A DNA stretch of 64,000 nucleotides. Origin: Micromonospora echinofusca. Lineage in GTDB: Bacteria; Actinomycetota; Actinomycetes; Mycobacteriales; Micromonosporaceae. Under the pieces are notes generated by a model that worked only from the letters and a program-made list of their open reading frames with translations, had not been told where the DNA came from and did no database searches. Positions 38,029 through 45,991 of this stretch are shown here, one piece after another; positions within the stretch are counted from its first letter, which is position 1; each line of letters starts with the position of its first letter. Location of the stretch: contig NZ_LT607733.1 of NCBI RefSeq assembly GCF_900091445.1, positions 947,501 through 1,011,500 on the forward strand, written 5' to 3'. The translations under genes and the position numbers were made by a program.

Positions 38029-38247
38029 TCAGTCCAGGTCGAACTCGCCGTCCTGGGCGCCGGCGACGAAGGCGTCCCACTCCGCCTGGGTGAATACCAG
38101 GACCGGCCCGTCCGGCTCGGCGGAGTTGCGCATGCCGATCAGGTCGTCGACGAAGGCGACCTCCACCGCGCTCTCGGAGGTGTCGCCCTCGGCCCGCTGC
38201 CAGACCGCCCGCGAAAGGTCGAAGTCGCCCTTGGGGTGCGAAGCCAT
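38029..38247 (-). CDS. DUF397 domain protein
   Basis: A 72-residue protein ending in the DUF397 core: a W near the N-terminus (SRAVWQRAEG), VEVAFVDDLIGMRNS, and VLVFTQAEWDAFVAGAQDGEFD. DUF397 proteins usually sit beside a helix-turn-helix XRE regulator and form regulatory pairs in Streptomyces and relatives, but here no such partner is adjacent. GGAGG lies upstream of the ATG. Its start is 69 bp from the divergent pepN start. Confidence 0.9.
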   Translation of the reverse strand: MASHPKGDFDLSRAVWQRAEGDTSESAVEVAFVDDLIGMRNSAEPDGPVLVFTQAEWDAFVAGAQDGEFDLD

Positions 38248-38316
38248 CGTTCAGTCCTCCAGTGCCACGGGTGATGGGGGAGACACGTACGGTTCCCCAT
38301 CGGGCAGGATAAGCGG

Positions 38317-40833
38317 ATGCCGAGCCTGACCCGTGTAGAGGCGACCGCGCGTGGCGCGGCGATCACCGTCGACTCCTATCAGGTGGACCTCGACCTGACC
38401 GGCGGTAACGAGCGCTTCCGTTCCGACGTCACCATCCGCTTCCGGGCGGTCCCCGGCGCGCAGACCTTCGTCGAGGTCCAGCCCGCGAAACTGCTGGCCG
38501 TACGCCTCGACGACCGCGACGTCGACCCGGCCACGCTGGACGACAACCGGCTGCCGCTGACCGGGCTCGCCGCGACCAACACGCTCACCGTCTCCGCCGA
38601 GATGGCGTACTCGAACACCGGCGAGGGGATGCACCGCTTCGTCGACCCGGCCGACGGCGAGACCTACCTCTACGCGATGTCCTTCCTGGACAACGCGCAG
38701 CGCATCTTCGCCGCCTTCGACCAGCCCGACCTCAAGGCCCCGGTCACCCTGTCGGTCACCGCCCCGCCGCACTGGGTCGTCGCGGCCAACGGCCAGCTCG
38801 CCGCCACCCCGCGCCCCGGGCGCTGGGAGTTCGCTCCGACGGCGCCGCTGGCCACGTACTTCGTCTCGCTGATCGCCGGCCCCTGGCACGTCCGGCGCGG
38901 CGAGCACGACGGCATCCCGCTCGGCGTCTACTGCCGGCGCTCGCTGGCGGAGCACCTGGACGCCGACGCCGAGGAGATCCTGACCATCACCGGGCAGTGC
39001 CTCGACCGGTTCCACCAGCTCTTCGCCGAGCGCTACCCGTTCGGCAAGTACGACCAGGCGTTCGTGCCGGAGTTCAACGCCGGTGCCATGGAGAACCCGG
39101 GGCTGGTCACCTTCCGCGACGACTACGTCTTCCGCTCGGCCGTCACCGACACCGAGCGGGAGCAGCGCGCCACGACCATCGCCCACGAGATGGCGCACAT
39201 GTGGTTCGGCGACCTGGTCACCATGCGCTGGTGGGACGACCTGTGGCTGAACGAGTCCTTCGCGGAGTACCTCGGCACCCGGGTGACCGCCGAGGCGACC
39301 CGCTTCGGGCAGGCCTGGACGACCTTCGCCCTGCGGCGCAAGGCCTGGGGCTACGCGGCCGACCAGCGCCCCTCGACCCACCCGGTGGCCCCCGAGGAGG
39401 TCGCCGACGCCGCCGAGGGCCTGCTCAACTTCGACGGCATCTCGTACGCCAAGGGCGCCAGCGTCCTGCGCCAGCTCGTCGCCTGGCTCGGCGACGACGC
39501 ATTCCTCGCCGGCCTCAACGCCCACTTCGCGAAGCACCGCTTCGGCAACGCCACCCTGACCGACCTGCTCGGCAGCCTCGCCGCAGCCGCCGGGCGCGAC
39601 CTGTCCGGCTGGGCCGACCGCTGGCTGCGCTCGGCGCAGGTCAACACGCTGCGCGCCGAGGTCACCGTCGACGCCGAGGGCCGCTACACCGAGGTGGCGA
39701 TCGGGCAGAGCGCCCCCGACTCGCACCCGGTGCTGCGCCCGCACCGCATCGGGGTCGGCCGGTATGCCGCCGACGGGTCCGTCGCCCGGGCCGAGGTCGA
39801 CCTCGACCCGGACGCCGACGGCGGTCGGACGGTGCTGACCGGGCTGACCGGCGAGCCGGCGGCCCGGCTGCTGCTGCCCAACGACGGCGACCTGACGTTC
39901 GCCAAGATCCGGCTGGACCCCGCCTCGGCGGACGCCGTACCGCTGGTGCTGCCCGGCCTGGCCGACCCGCTGGCCCGGGCGCTGCTCTGGGGCGAGGCAC
40001 TGGACGCCGCCATCGACGGGGAACGCCCGGTCGCCGGCCTGGCCGCCCTGGTCGCCGCCGCCCTCCCCGCCGAGACCGAGGTGATCATCGCCGAGGACGT
40101 GCTCGCGCTCAGCCGCTCGCTGGTCGACCGCTACCTCGACGCGCCCGCCCGCGAGGCCGCGCTGGCGCAGGTCGCCGCCGCCTGCCGGAGACTGCTCGAC
40201 GGGGCCCCGGCCGGCGGCTCGCTCCAGCTCGCGGCGGCCCGGGGCTGGATCGCCGCCAGCACCGACGCGGCAGGCCTGGCCGGCTGGCTCGCCGGCCGGG
40301 ACGTCCCGCCGGGGCTGGCGGTCGACGCCGAACTGCGCTGGGCGCTGCTGCTCCGGCTGGTGGTGCTCGGCGCGGCCGGCGCGGCGGAGATCGCCGCCGA
40401 GGCCACGGCCGACCCGAGCGCCGCCGGCGCCGAGCGGGCGGCCCGCTGCCGCGCGGCACTGCCCGACCCGGCAGCCAAGCGGGCCGCGTGGGAGATCGTC
40501 GTGTCGAACACCGAGCTGTCCAACCGGCTCGTCGAGGCGACCGCGGAGGGGTTCTGGCAGCCTGAGCAGGCCGAGCTGACCGCCGGTTACGTGGCGCGCT
40601 ACTTCGCCGAGATGCCGGCCGCCGCGCGGTCGCGTACGCCCTGGGTGGCCGACCAGGTCGCGAAGCTGGCCTTTCCCCGCTACGCCGTGGCGCAGCCCAC
40701 CCGGGAGGTGGCCGCGGCGCTGCTGGCCCGAGACGACGTCACCCCCGGCCTGCGCCGGGTCGTGACCGACGCCGACGACGACCTGCGCCGCGCCCTCGTC
40801 GCCCGGACGGCGGTCGCCGCGGCGGCGGCCTGA
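38317..40833 (+). CDS. pepN: Aminopeptidase N (M1 family zinc metallopeptidase)
   Basis: Removes N-terminal amino acids from peptides in the cytoplasm. The 838-residue protein has the substrate-binding GAMEN motif (256-260) and the zinc site HEMAH-x18-E (H290, H294, E313; catalytic E291). The length and the C-terminal ERAP1-like helical domain (from about 530) match actinobacterial PepN. The ATG lies 6 nt after CAGGAT, a weak TANNNT-like box, and no Shine-Dalgarno is visible, so it may be leaderless. It is divergent from the DUF397 gene. Confidence 0.97.
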   Translation: MPSLTRVEATARGAAITVDSYQVDLDLTGGNERFRSDVTIRFRAVPGAQTFVEVQPAKLLAVRLDDRDVDPATLDDNRLPLTGLAATNTLTVSAEMAYSNTGEGMHRFVDPADGETYLYAMSFLDNAQRIFAAFDQPDLKAPVTLSVTAPPHWVVAANGQLAATPRPGRWEFAPTAPLATYFVSLIAGPWHVRRGEHDGIPLGVYCRRSLAEHLDADAEEILTITGQCLDRFHQLFAERYPFGKYDQAFVPEFNAGAMENPGLVTFRDDYVFRSAVTDTEREQRATTIAHEMAHMWFGDLVTMRWWDDLWLNESFAEYLGTRVTAEATRFGQAWTTFALRRKAWGYAADQRPSTHPVAPEEVADAAEGLLNFDGISYAKGASVLRQLVAWLGDDAFLAGLNAHFAKHRFGNATLTDLLGSLAAAAGRDLSGWADRWLRSAQVNTLRAEVTVDAEGRYTEVAIGQSAPDSHPVLRPHRIGVGRYAADGSVARAEVDLDPDADGGRTVLTGLTGEPAARLLLPNDGDLTFAKIRLDPASADAVPLVLPGLADPLARALLWGEALDAAIDGERPVAGLAALVAAALPAETEVIIAEDVLALSRSLVDRYLDAPAREAALAQVAAACRRLLDGAPAGGSLQLAAARGWIAASTDAAGLAGWLAGRDVPPGLAVDAELRWALLLRLVVLGAAGAAEIAAEATADPSAAGAERAARCRAALPDPAAKRAAWEIVVSNTELSNRLVEATAEGFWQPEQAELTAGYVARYFAEMPAAARSRTPWVADQVAKLAFPRYAVAQPTREVAAALLARDDVTPGLRRVVTDADDDLRRALVARTAVAAAAA

Positions 40834-40840
40834 CGCCGTC

Positions 40841-40862
40841 CGCCGGACGGGACGGTCCGGCG
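40841..40862 (+). terminator. Hairpin after pepN
   Basis: CGCCGGAC and GTCCGGCG form an 8-bp stem with a 6-nt loop 7 nt after the stop. Confidence 0.5.
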
Positions 40863-40892
40863 ACCCCGGGCGGTCGCCGGTTCCGTCCGGCC

Positions 40893-40898
40893 TAGGAT
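40893..40898 (+). promoter_or_regulatory. -10 box of a leaderless nadD promoter
   Basis: TAGGAT matches TANNNT and ends 6 nt before the GTG start. Confidence 0.6.
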
Positions 40899-40904
40899 CG
40901 CGGG

Positions 40905-41501
40905 GTGGAGGAAGACATCCGGCGGGTCGGGATCATGGGCGGCACCTTCGACCCGATCCACCACGGGCACCTCGTCGCGGCCAGCGAGGTGGCGGACCGG
41001 TTCGGGCTGGACGAGGTGGTCTTCGTCCCCACCGGCCAGCCGTGGCAGAAGGCGGACGAGCCGGTCAGCCCGGCGGAGGACCGCTACCTGATGACGGTCA
41101 TCGCCACCGCCTCCAACCCACGTTTCCAGGTCAGCCGTGTCGACATCGACCGGGGCGGGCCCACCTACACCGTCGACACCCTGCGCGACCTGCACGCCGA
41201 GTACGGCCCGAAGGTGCAGCTGTACTTCATCACCGGAGCGGACGCGCTGGAGCGGATCCTCTCCTGGAAGGACCTGGACGAGATCTTCGAGCTGGCCCAC
41301 TTCATCGGGGTGACCCGGCCGGGCTTCGAGCTGACCGACGCGCACCTGCCGGCCGACACGGTGAGCCTGGTGCAGGTCCCGGCCATGGCCATCTCGTCCA
41401 CGGACTGCCGGGCCCGGGTCGCCCGGGGCGAGCCGGTCTGGTATCTGGTGCCGGACGGTGTGGTGCAGTACATCGCCAAGCGGCGCCTCTATCAGTCGTG
41501 A
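40905..41501 (+). CDS. nadD: Nicotinate-nucleotide adenylyltransferase
   Basis: Makes nicotinate adenine dinucleotide from nicotinate mononucleotide and ATP in NAD synthesis. The 198-residue protein has the nucleotidyltransferase motif [11 protein letters not shown] (12-22) and the second motif ISSTDCR near residue 165. [12 protein letters not shown] is also typical. The GTG start fits a leaderless message. The genes nadD, rsfS and the phosphatase follow each other as in M. tuberculosis (Rv2421c-Rv2419c). Confidence 0.97.
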   Translation: MEEDIRRVGIMGGTFDPIHHGHLVAASEVADRFGLDEVVFVPTGQPWQKADEPVSPAEDRYLMTVIATASNPRFQVSRVDIDRGGPTYTVDTLRDLHAEYGPKVQLYFITGADALERILSWKDLDEIFELAHFIGVTRPGFELTDAHLPADTVSLVQVPAMAISSTDCRARVARGEPVWYLVPDGVVQYIAKRRLYQS

Positions 41502-41611
41502 TTCGCCCCGGTTAGGGGCGTTCCGGGCGGGTAACGCGCCAGAACTGACGAGTCGGGATTCCACCGGGTATGAGACGCTTGGAGGATCGCACGGTTGATC
41601 GAAGGAGAACG

Positions 41612-42022
41612 GTGACAATTTCCGAACGCGCCCACGAGTTGGCTCTCGCCGCCGCCCAGGCCGCGGCCGACAAGAAGGCGCAGGACATCGTCATCATCGA
41701 CGTGGGCGACCAGCTCGCCATCACCGACGCGTTCCTGCTCGCCGCGGCTCCCAACGAGCGTCAGGTGCTCGCCATCGTCGATGCCATCGAGGAGCGGCTG
41801 CTCGAGCTGCCGGAGAAGGCCAAGCCGGTCCGGCGCGAGGGCGAGCGGGGCGGCCGGTGGGTGCTGCTCGACTACGTCGACATCGTGGTGCACGTCCAGC
41901 ACACCGAGGAGCGCGAGTTCTACGCCCTCGACCGGCTCTGGAAGGACTGCCCGACGATCCCGTTCGTCGACCGCGACCTCGTCGACGCGGAGTCCGGCAC
42001 CGGCTCCACCAGCGCGGAATGA
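41612..42022 (+). CDS. rsfS: Ribosomal silencing factor RsfS
   Basis: Binds ribosomal protein L14 and blocks joining of the subunits when nutrients are low. The 136-residue protein carries the family sequence KKAQDIVIIDVGDQLAITDAF and, near the end, GRWVLLDYVDIVVHVQHTEEREFYALDRLW. The GTG follows GGAG closely (GAAGGAGAACG); a start 14 codons upstream is less likely. Its stop overlaps the next gene's ATG (ATGA). Confidence 0.96.
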   Translation: MTISERAHELALAAAQAAADKKAQDIVIIDVGDQLAITDAFLLAAAPNERQVLAIVDAIEERLLELPEKAKPVRREGERGGRWVLLDYVDIVVHVQHTEEREFYALDRLWKDCPTIPFVDRDLVDAESGTGSTSAE

Positions 42023-42648
42023 CCCGCCTGATCATCTGGCGGCACGGCAACACCGACTGGAACGCCGCCAATCGCGTGCAGGGGCAGACCGACGTCCCGC
42101 TGAACGACCTGGGCCGCGAGCAGGCCCGCAACGCCGCGTCCCTGCTGGCCGGGCTGCGGCCGGACGCCATCGTGTCCAGCGACCTGAGCCGCGCGGCGGA
42201 CACCGCCGCCGCACTGGCCGCGCTGACCGGGCTGCCGGTGCGCAACGACCCGCGACTGCGGGAACGGCACTTCGGGTTGTGGCAGGGGCTCGCCCGCGCC
42301 GAGGCCGCCGAGCGCCACCCCGCCGAGTTCGCCCGCTGGCGGGCCGGCGACCCGGACCCGGGCGCCGGCATCGAGACCCTCGACGACCTCGGCAAGCGGG
42401 TCGGCGCGGCCCTGTCCGACGCCGCCGACGCCGTGCCCGGCGGCACCGTGGTGGTGGCCACCCACGGCGGCGCGGCCCGCCAGGGCTGCGGTCACCTGCT
42501 CGGCTGGGAACACGCCGTCCTGCGCACCGTCGGTCCGCTGCAGAACTGCCACTGGACGGAACTGCGCCACGACGACACCCAGGGCTGGCACCTGCGCGCC
42601 CACAACGTCGGCCTGATCGGTGTGCCGGCCACCACCGAGCCGGTCTGA
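42019..42648 (+). CDS. Histidine phosphatase, probable glucosyl-3-phosphoglycerate phosphatase
   Basis: A 209-residue protein of the phosphoglycerate mutase-like branch. The phospho-accepting motif is RHGNTDW (R8, H9), the acid residue lies in RLRERHFGLWQG, and the second catalytic histidine in ATHGGAARQG. The order nadD-rsfS-phosphatase is that of M. tuberculosis, where this position holds GpgP (Rv2419c), which dephosphorylates glucosyl-3-phosphoglycerate on the way to methylglucose lipopolysaccharide. That role is inferred from synteny; a general phosphatase is possible. Its start overlaps rsfS by 4 nt. Confidence 0.9.
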   Translation: MTRLIIWRHGNTDWNAANRVQGQTDVPLNDLGREQARNAASLLAGLRPDAIVSSDLSRAADTAAALAALTGLPVRNDPRLRERHFGLWQGLARAEAAERHPAEFARWRAGDPDPGAGIETLDDLGKRVGAALSDAADAVPGGTVVVATHGGAARQGCGHLLGWEHAVLRTVGPLQNCHWTELRHDDTQGWHLRAHNVGLIGVPATTEPV

Positions 42649-42674
42649 CCCCGGCGTTCCCCGGCCACATCGGC

Positions 42675-42680
42675 TAGCGT
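42675..42680 (+). promoter_or_regulatory. -10 box of a leaderless promoter for the DegV gene
   Basis: TAGCGT fits TANNNT and ends 7 nt before the ATG. Confidence 0.55.
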
Positions 42681-42687
42681 GCCGGGC

Positions 42688-43548
42688 ATGCCCGTCGCGG
42701 TCGTCACCGACTCCACCGCCTACCTTCCGCCCGAGTTGCCACGCGCCCACCGGCTGACGGTGGTGCCGCTGACCGTCGTGCTCAACGGCGCCGAAGGGCT
42801 GGAGGGGGTGGAGACCACCCCGGCCGACGCCACCCGGGCGCTCGGCGGCCGGCGCGTCTCCGTGAGCACCTCCCGCCCCGCGCCGGAGCAGTTCGCCCGG
42901 ACGTACCGGGAGCTGTTCGACGCGGGCGCCGACGGGATCGTCTCGGTGCACCTGTCGGCTGAGCTCTCCGGCACCGTCGAGGCCGCCCGGCTGGCCGCCG
43001 CCGGCTTCGACGACCGGGTCGCCGTAGTCGACAGCCGCTCGACCGGCATGGGCCTCGGCTTCCCCGCCGTCGCCGCCGCCACGGCCGCCGAGCGGGGCGG
43101 GGACCTGTCGGGCGTACGCGACGCCGCGGTCGACGCCATCGCCCGTACCAGCATCTGGTTCTACGTCGACACGCTGGAGTTCCTCCGCCGGGGCGGCCGG
43201 ATCGGCGCCGCCGAGGCGCTGCTCGGCACCGCCCTGTCGGTCAAGCCGATCATGCACATGCCGGACGGGGCGATCGTGCTCAAGGACAAGGTGCGTACCG
43301 CCAGCCGGGGCGTGGCGCGGCTGGTCGACCTGGCCGTGGAGGCCGCCGGCGACGCCGACGTCGACCTGGCCGTGCACCACCTCGCCGCGCCGCAGCGGGC
43401 CGAGGCGCTGTTGGAGGCGCTGCGGGCCCGGCTGGGCGACCGGCTGCACGACTCGTACGTCTCGGAGGCCGGCGCGGTCGTCGCCGCGCACGCCGGGCCC
43501 GGGCTGGCCTGCGTCGTCGTGCACCGCCGGCCGCCGGCCAGCGGCTAG
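42688..43548 (+). CDS. DegV family fatty-acid-binding protein
   Basis: A 286-residue protein of the DegV fold, which holds a fatty acid between two domains. In Gram-positive bacteria relatives (FakB) it presents the fatty acid to the kinase FakA. The family start VAVVTDSTAYLPPEL is present, as are the acyl-carboxylate-binding segments VSTSRPAPEQF and VDSRSTGMGLG. TLEFLRRGGRIGAAEALLG is the other conserved block. No FakA kinase is adjacent. In M. tuberculosis a DegV gene lies at the same place, between the phosphatase and comEA. Confidence 0.93.
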   Translation: MPVAVVTDSTAYLPPELPRAHRLTVVPLTVVLNGAEGLEGVETTPADATRALGGRRVSVSTSRPAPEQFARTYRELFDAGADGIVSVHLSAELSGTVEAARLAAAGFDDRVAVVDSRSTGMGLGFPAVAAATAAERGGDLSGVRDAAVDAIARTSIWFYVDTLEFLRRGGRIGAAEALLGTALSVKPIMHMPDGAIVLKDKVRTASRGVARLVDLAVEAAGDADVDLAVHHLAAPQRAEALLEALRARLGDRLHDSYVSEAGAVVAAHAGPGLACVVVHRRPPASG

Positions 43549-43623
43549 GGCGTCCTGTCGTTCACGATCTCCGTGGATCACGCGGGGCAGCGCCGACACC
43601 CGAGCGGATGCCATCGTGACCCG

Positions 43624-44201
43624 ATGAAGGACGACCTGCACAGTTACCTCAGGGGCGGCCGGGACGCGCTGCTGTGGAAGCTCGACGGGCTCAGCGAATA
43701 CGATGCCCGCCGCCCGCTGACCCGGACCGCAACCAACCTGCTCGGTCTGGTGAAGCACGCGGCGGCGATGGAGATCCTCTACCTCGGCGTCGTGTTCGGC
43801 CGGCCGTTCGAGCGGGAGCTGCCGTACGTCGCGGCGACGCCGCCGAGGCCAACACCGACATGTGGGCGACCGCGGACGAGACCCGCGAAGAGATCGTCGC
43901 CCTGTACCGTCGCGCCAGCTCCCACGCCGACACCACCATCGAAGCCCTCGCGCTCGACGACGTCGGCCGGGTGCCGTGGTGGGGCGATGCGACGGTCACA
44001 CTGCACCGCGTCCTGGTCCACGTCGTCGCCGAGACACAACGGCACGCCGGCCACGCCGACATCGTGCGCGAGCTGATCGACGGCGCGGCCGGGCTGCTGC
44101 CCAGGAACGACAATCTGCCACCCGCCGACGAGCCGTGGTGGCGGGACCACCGCCAGCGGGTGGAGCAGGCCGCCCTCGACGCCGGCAACCGCGGCACCTA
44201 G
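43624..44201 (+). pseudogene. DinB / DUF664-family gene with a frameshift
   Basis: The first part (from the ATG at 43624) reads MKDDLHSYLRGGRDALLWKL...EILYLGVVFGRPFERELPY. After about 43835-43845 the family sequence continues in another frame, as AEANTDMWATADETREEI...HRVLVHVVAETQRHAGHADI to the stop at 44201. One missing base near GTCGCGGCGACGCC explains the change. Together the two pieces give a DUF664 four-helix DinB-like protein of about 192 residues, with the expected metal histidines (GLVKHAAAMEI; VAETQRHAGH). It is either a recent inactivation or a sequencing error. As written, the first frame runs to a stop at 44076 with a nonsense tail. Confidence 0.85.
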
Positions 44202-44403
44202 GTTCCTGTCGCTCCGGGCAGTCGCACGGCGGCGATGAGGACCGGGCCGGCGCGCAGCAGAAGGCGCGTCGACGGGGGCAGGCGAGCCGTCCCGGTCCCG
44301 ATGCGCATCCTCTTCGCCGCGCCAGCGGTGGGCTTCGGGCGCTACACCCTGGCTGAGCTGTGGTTCTTCGCCGCCCTAGCACATCGCGTGCATGATCAGG
44401 CGG

Positions 44404-44431
44404 TTGTCCACAAGCGGCGCCGTCATCCACA
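44404..44431 (+). promoter_or_regulatory. Two DnaA-box-like sequences
   Basis: TTGTCCACA (44404-44412) is an exact match to the actinobacterial DnaA box, and TCATCCACA (44423-44431) differs by one base from TTATCCACA. Both point the same way and are 19 bp apart, about 50-80 bp upstream of comEA. Confidence 0.5.
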
Positions 44432-44471
44432 GCCGGCCCCCGGCCGGCCGCGCGCCCCGGGCTCGCGGACC

Positions 44472-44477
44472 TAGCTT
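44472..44477 (+). promoter_or_regulatory. -10 box of a leaderless comEA promoter
   Basis: TAGCTT fits TANNNT and ends 6 nt before the GTG start. Confidence 0.55.
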
Positions 44478-44483
44478 CGCGTC

Positions 44484-45452
44484 GTGCCAGAAGACGAGGA
44501 GACGGTGGTCCGGGAACGGCTGCGCCGGCTGGTGGCGGGCCGGCCGTCGAGCGCCGTACGGGCGCATCCCGGCGGGCCCGCCGATCCCCTGGAATGGCCC
44601 GGCGAACCCGCCGTACCGTCCGACGACCGTCAGGGGCCGGCCGGGCTGACCGGCGATCATCGGAGGCCCGTGGGGTTGTCCGTCGACCGGCCGGGCCCGG
44701 CCGCGGAGCCGGTCGTGGCGCTGCCGCCCCGCACACCGGCGTCGCCAGCCGGCGCGGCGGCGCTGCCGGCGCCCGACCCGCCGGCCCGCGCCCCGGGGAC
44801 GGCGTCCCGGTTGCCGGGGCCGGGGGCGTTCGACCCGGGCCGGCGGGGGGTGCGGGCGCTGGCCGTCGTCGCGGTGCTGGTGGTGCTCGGGGCCGGCTTC
44901 TGGGCCTGGCGGTCCCGGCCGCAGACCGAGCCGGTCAGTCCGGTGGCCACGGCGGAGGCGTCCGGGGCTGCGGTGACCGGCCTCGCGGAGCCGGCCGCCA
45001 CCGCCGCCGGAGAGCTGGTCGTCGCGGTCGCCGGGAAGGTACGCCGCCCCGGGCTGGTCCGGGTGCCGGCCGGCGCCCGGGTCGCCGACGCCCTGGCGGC
45101 GGCCGGCGGGGCGCTGCCCGGGGTGGACGTCGCCCTGCTCAATCCGGCCCGCAAGGTCACCGACGGGGAACTGATCCTGGTCGGCGTCACCGCGCCGCCG
45201 GGCGCGGCCTCCCCGCCCGGGGCGGCGCCCGGCGGTGCCCCCGGAGCCCTTGGCGCCGGGGGCCGGCTCAACCTCAACACCGCGACGCTGGCGCAGCTCG
45301 ACGCGCTGCCGGGCGTCGGGCCGGTGCTCGCCCAGCGCATCCTCACCCACCGCGACCAGCAGGGCGGCTTCCGCTCGGTCGGCGACCTGCGCCAGGTCGA
45401 CGGCATCGGCGACGCCCGCTACGAGCAGCTCAAGGACCTGGTGACGGTGTGA
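44484..45452 (+). CDS. comEA: ComEA family DNA-binding protein
   Basis: In naturally competent bacteria ComEA binds incoming DNA outside the membrane and passes it to ComEC. The 322-residue protein has a disordered cytoplasmic N-terminus (1-110), one transmembrane helix (about 122-143), a SLBB domain (GELVVAVAGKVRRPGLVRVP...) and a Gly/Ala/Pro linker. Two helix-hairpin-helix motifs follow: LNLNTATLAQLDALPGVGPV and the segment FRSVGDLRQVDGIG. Natural competence is not established in most actinobacteria, though the comEA-comEC pair is widespread. Its stop overlaps the comEC start (GTGTGA, 4 nt). Confidence 0.95.
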   Translation: MPEDEETVVRERLRRLVAGRPSSAVRAHPGGPADPLEWPGEPAVPSDDRQGPAGLTGDHRRPVGLSVDRPGPAAEPVVALPPRTPASPAGAAALPAPDPPARAPGTASRLPGPGAFDPGRRGVRALAVVAVLVVLGAGFWAWRSRPQTEPVSPVATAEASGAAVTGLAEPAATAAGELVVAVAGKVRRPGLVRVPAGARVADALAAAGGALPGVDVALLNPARKVTDGELILVGVTAPPGAASPPGAAPGGAPGALGAGGRLNLNTATLAQLDALPGVGPVLAQRILTHRDQQGGFRSVGDLRQVDGIGDARYEQLKDLVTV

Positions 45453-45991
45453 CGGCGCGCGGCGTGCCCGGCCCGTCCGGCCCCGAGGCCGCCGGGGGTG
45501 AGCGGTCCGCGGCGGCCATCGACCTGCGGTTGGCCGGCCTGGCGGTGGCCACCTGGCTCGCGGCGTTGGCCGGGCTGCACCTGACCGTCGGCCGGACCCT
45601 GCTGCTGGCGGCGGTGGCTGCCGGCGCGGCAGGGCTGGGCGGGCTGCACCTGTCGGGCGTCCTCGGGCGGCCGGCCGGCCCCGTCCGGCGGTACGGCTGG
45701 ATCGCCGTCGCCGTGCTGCTCGGCGTGGTCTGCGGCGCGGCGGCGACCGCCGCCCGGCTGTCCGTCCGCGACGCCGGACCGGTCCGCGCCCTGGTCGAGG
45801 AGCGCGCCACCGTCACCGCCGAGCTGGTCGTCCGCGACGACCCCCGTCCCGTACGCGGCGTCGCCGGGCGTCCGGCCACCCTGCTCGTGCCGGCCGAGCT
45901 GACCGGGTTCACCGGCCCGGACGGGCGGCGGGTCGCCACCCCCGCCCGCGTGCTGGTCCTCGCCACCGATCCCGGCTGGCGGCGGTGCTGA
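45449..45991 (+). CDS. comEC: ComEC, N-terminal fragment (gene broken into two frames)
   Basis: The first 180 residues of ComEC: three hydrophobic helices and the start of the DUF4131 soluble domain (VEERATVTAELVVRDDPRPV...), ending VLVLATDPGWRRC at a TGA. In intact homologues the protein continues for several dozen residues before the sequence found at the start of the next frame, so part of DUF4131 is missing and the frame is lost. The break lies at GGCTGGCGGCGGTGCTGAGC (about 45975-45992). The remaining part begins at an overlapping GTG. It may be inactive or be made as two coupled pieces. Confidence 0.85.
   Translation: MTARGVPGPSGPEAAGGERSAAAIDLRLAGLAVATWLAALAGLHLTVGRTLLLAAVAAGAAGLGGLHLSGVLGRPAGPVRRYGWIAVAVLLGVVCGAAATAARLSVRDAGPVRALVEERATVTAELVVRDDPRPVRGVAGRPATLLVPAELTGFTGPDGRRVATPARVLVLATDPGWRRC

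Larger units (their letters stand above)
44202..44483. other. Intergenic region upstream of comEA
   Basis: No supported gene. A short frame from 44302 begins like a glycosyltransferase N-terminus (MRILFAAPAVGFGRYTL) but loses any likeness soon after. It contains two DnaA-box-like sites listed separately. Confidence 0.45.

Noticed and set aside
44302..44474. A short frame beginning MRILFAAPAVGFGRY, like a glycosyltransferase.
   Set aside because: The likeness lasts less than 20 residues, the tail is Arg/Pro-rich and no ribosome-binding site is present.
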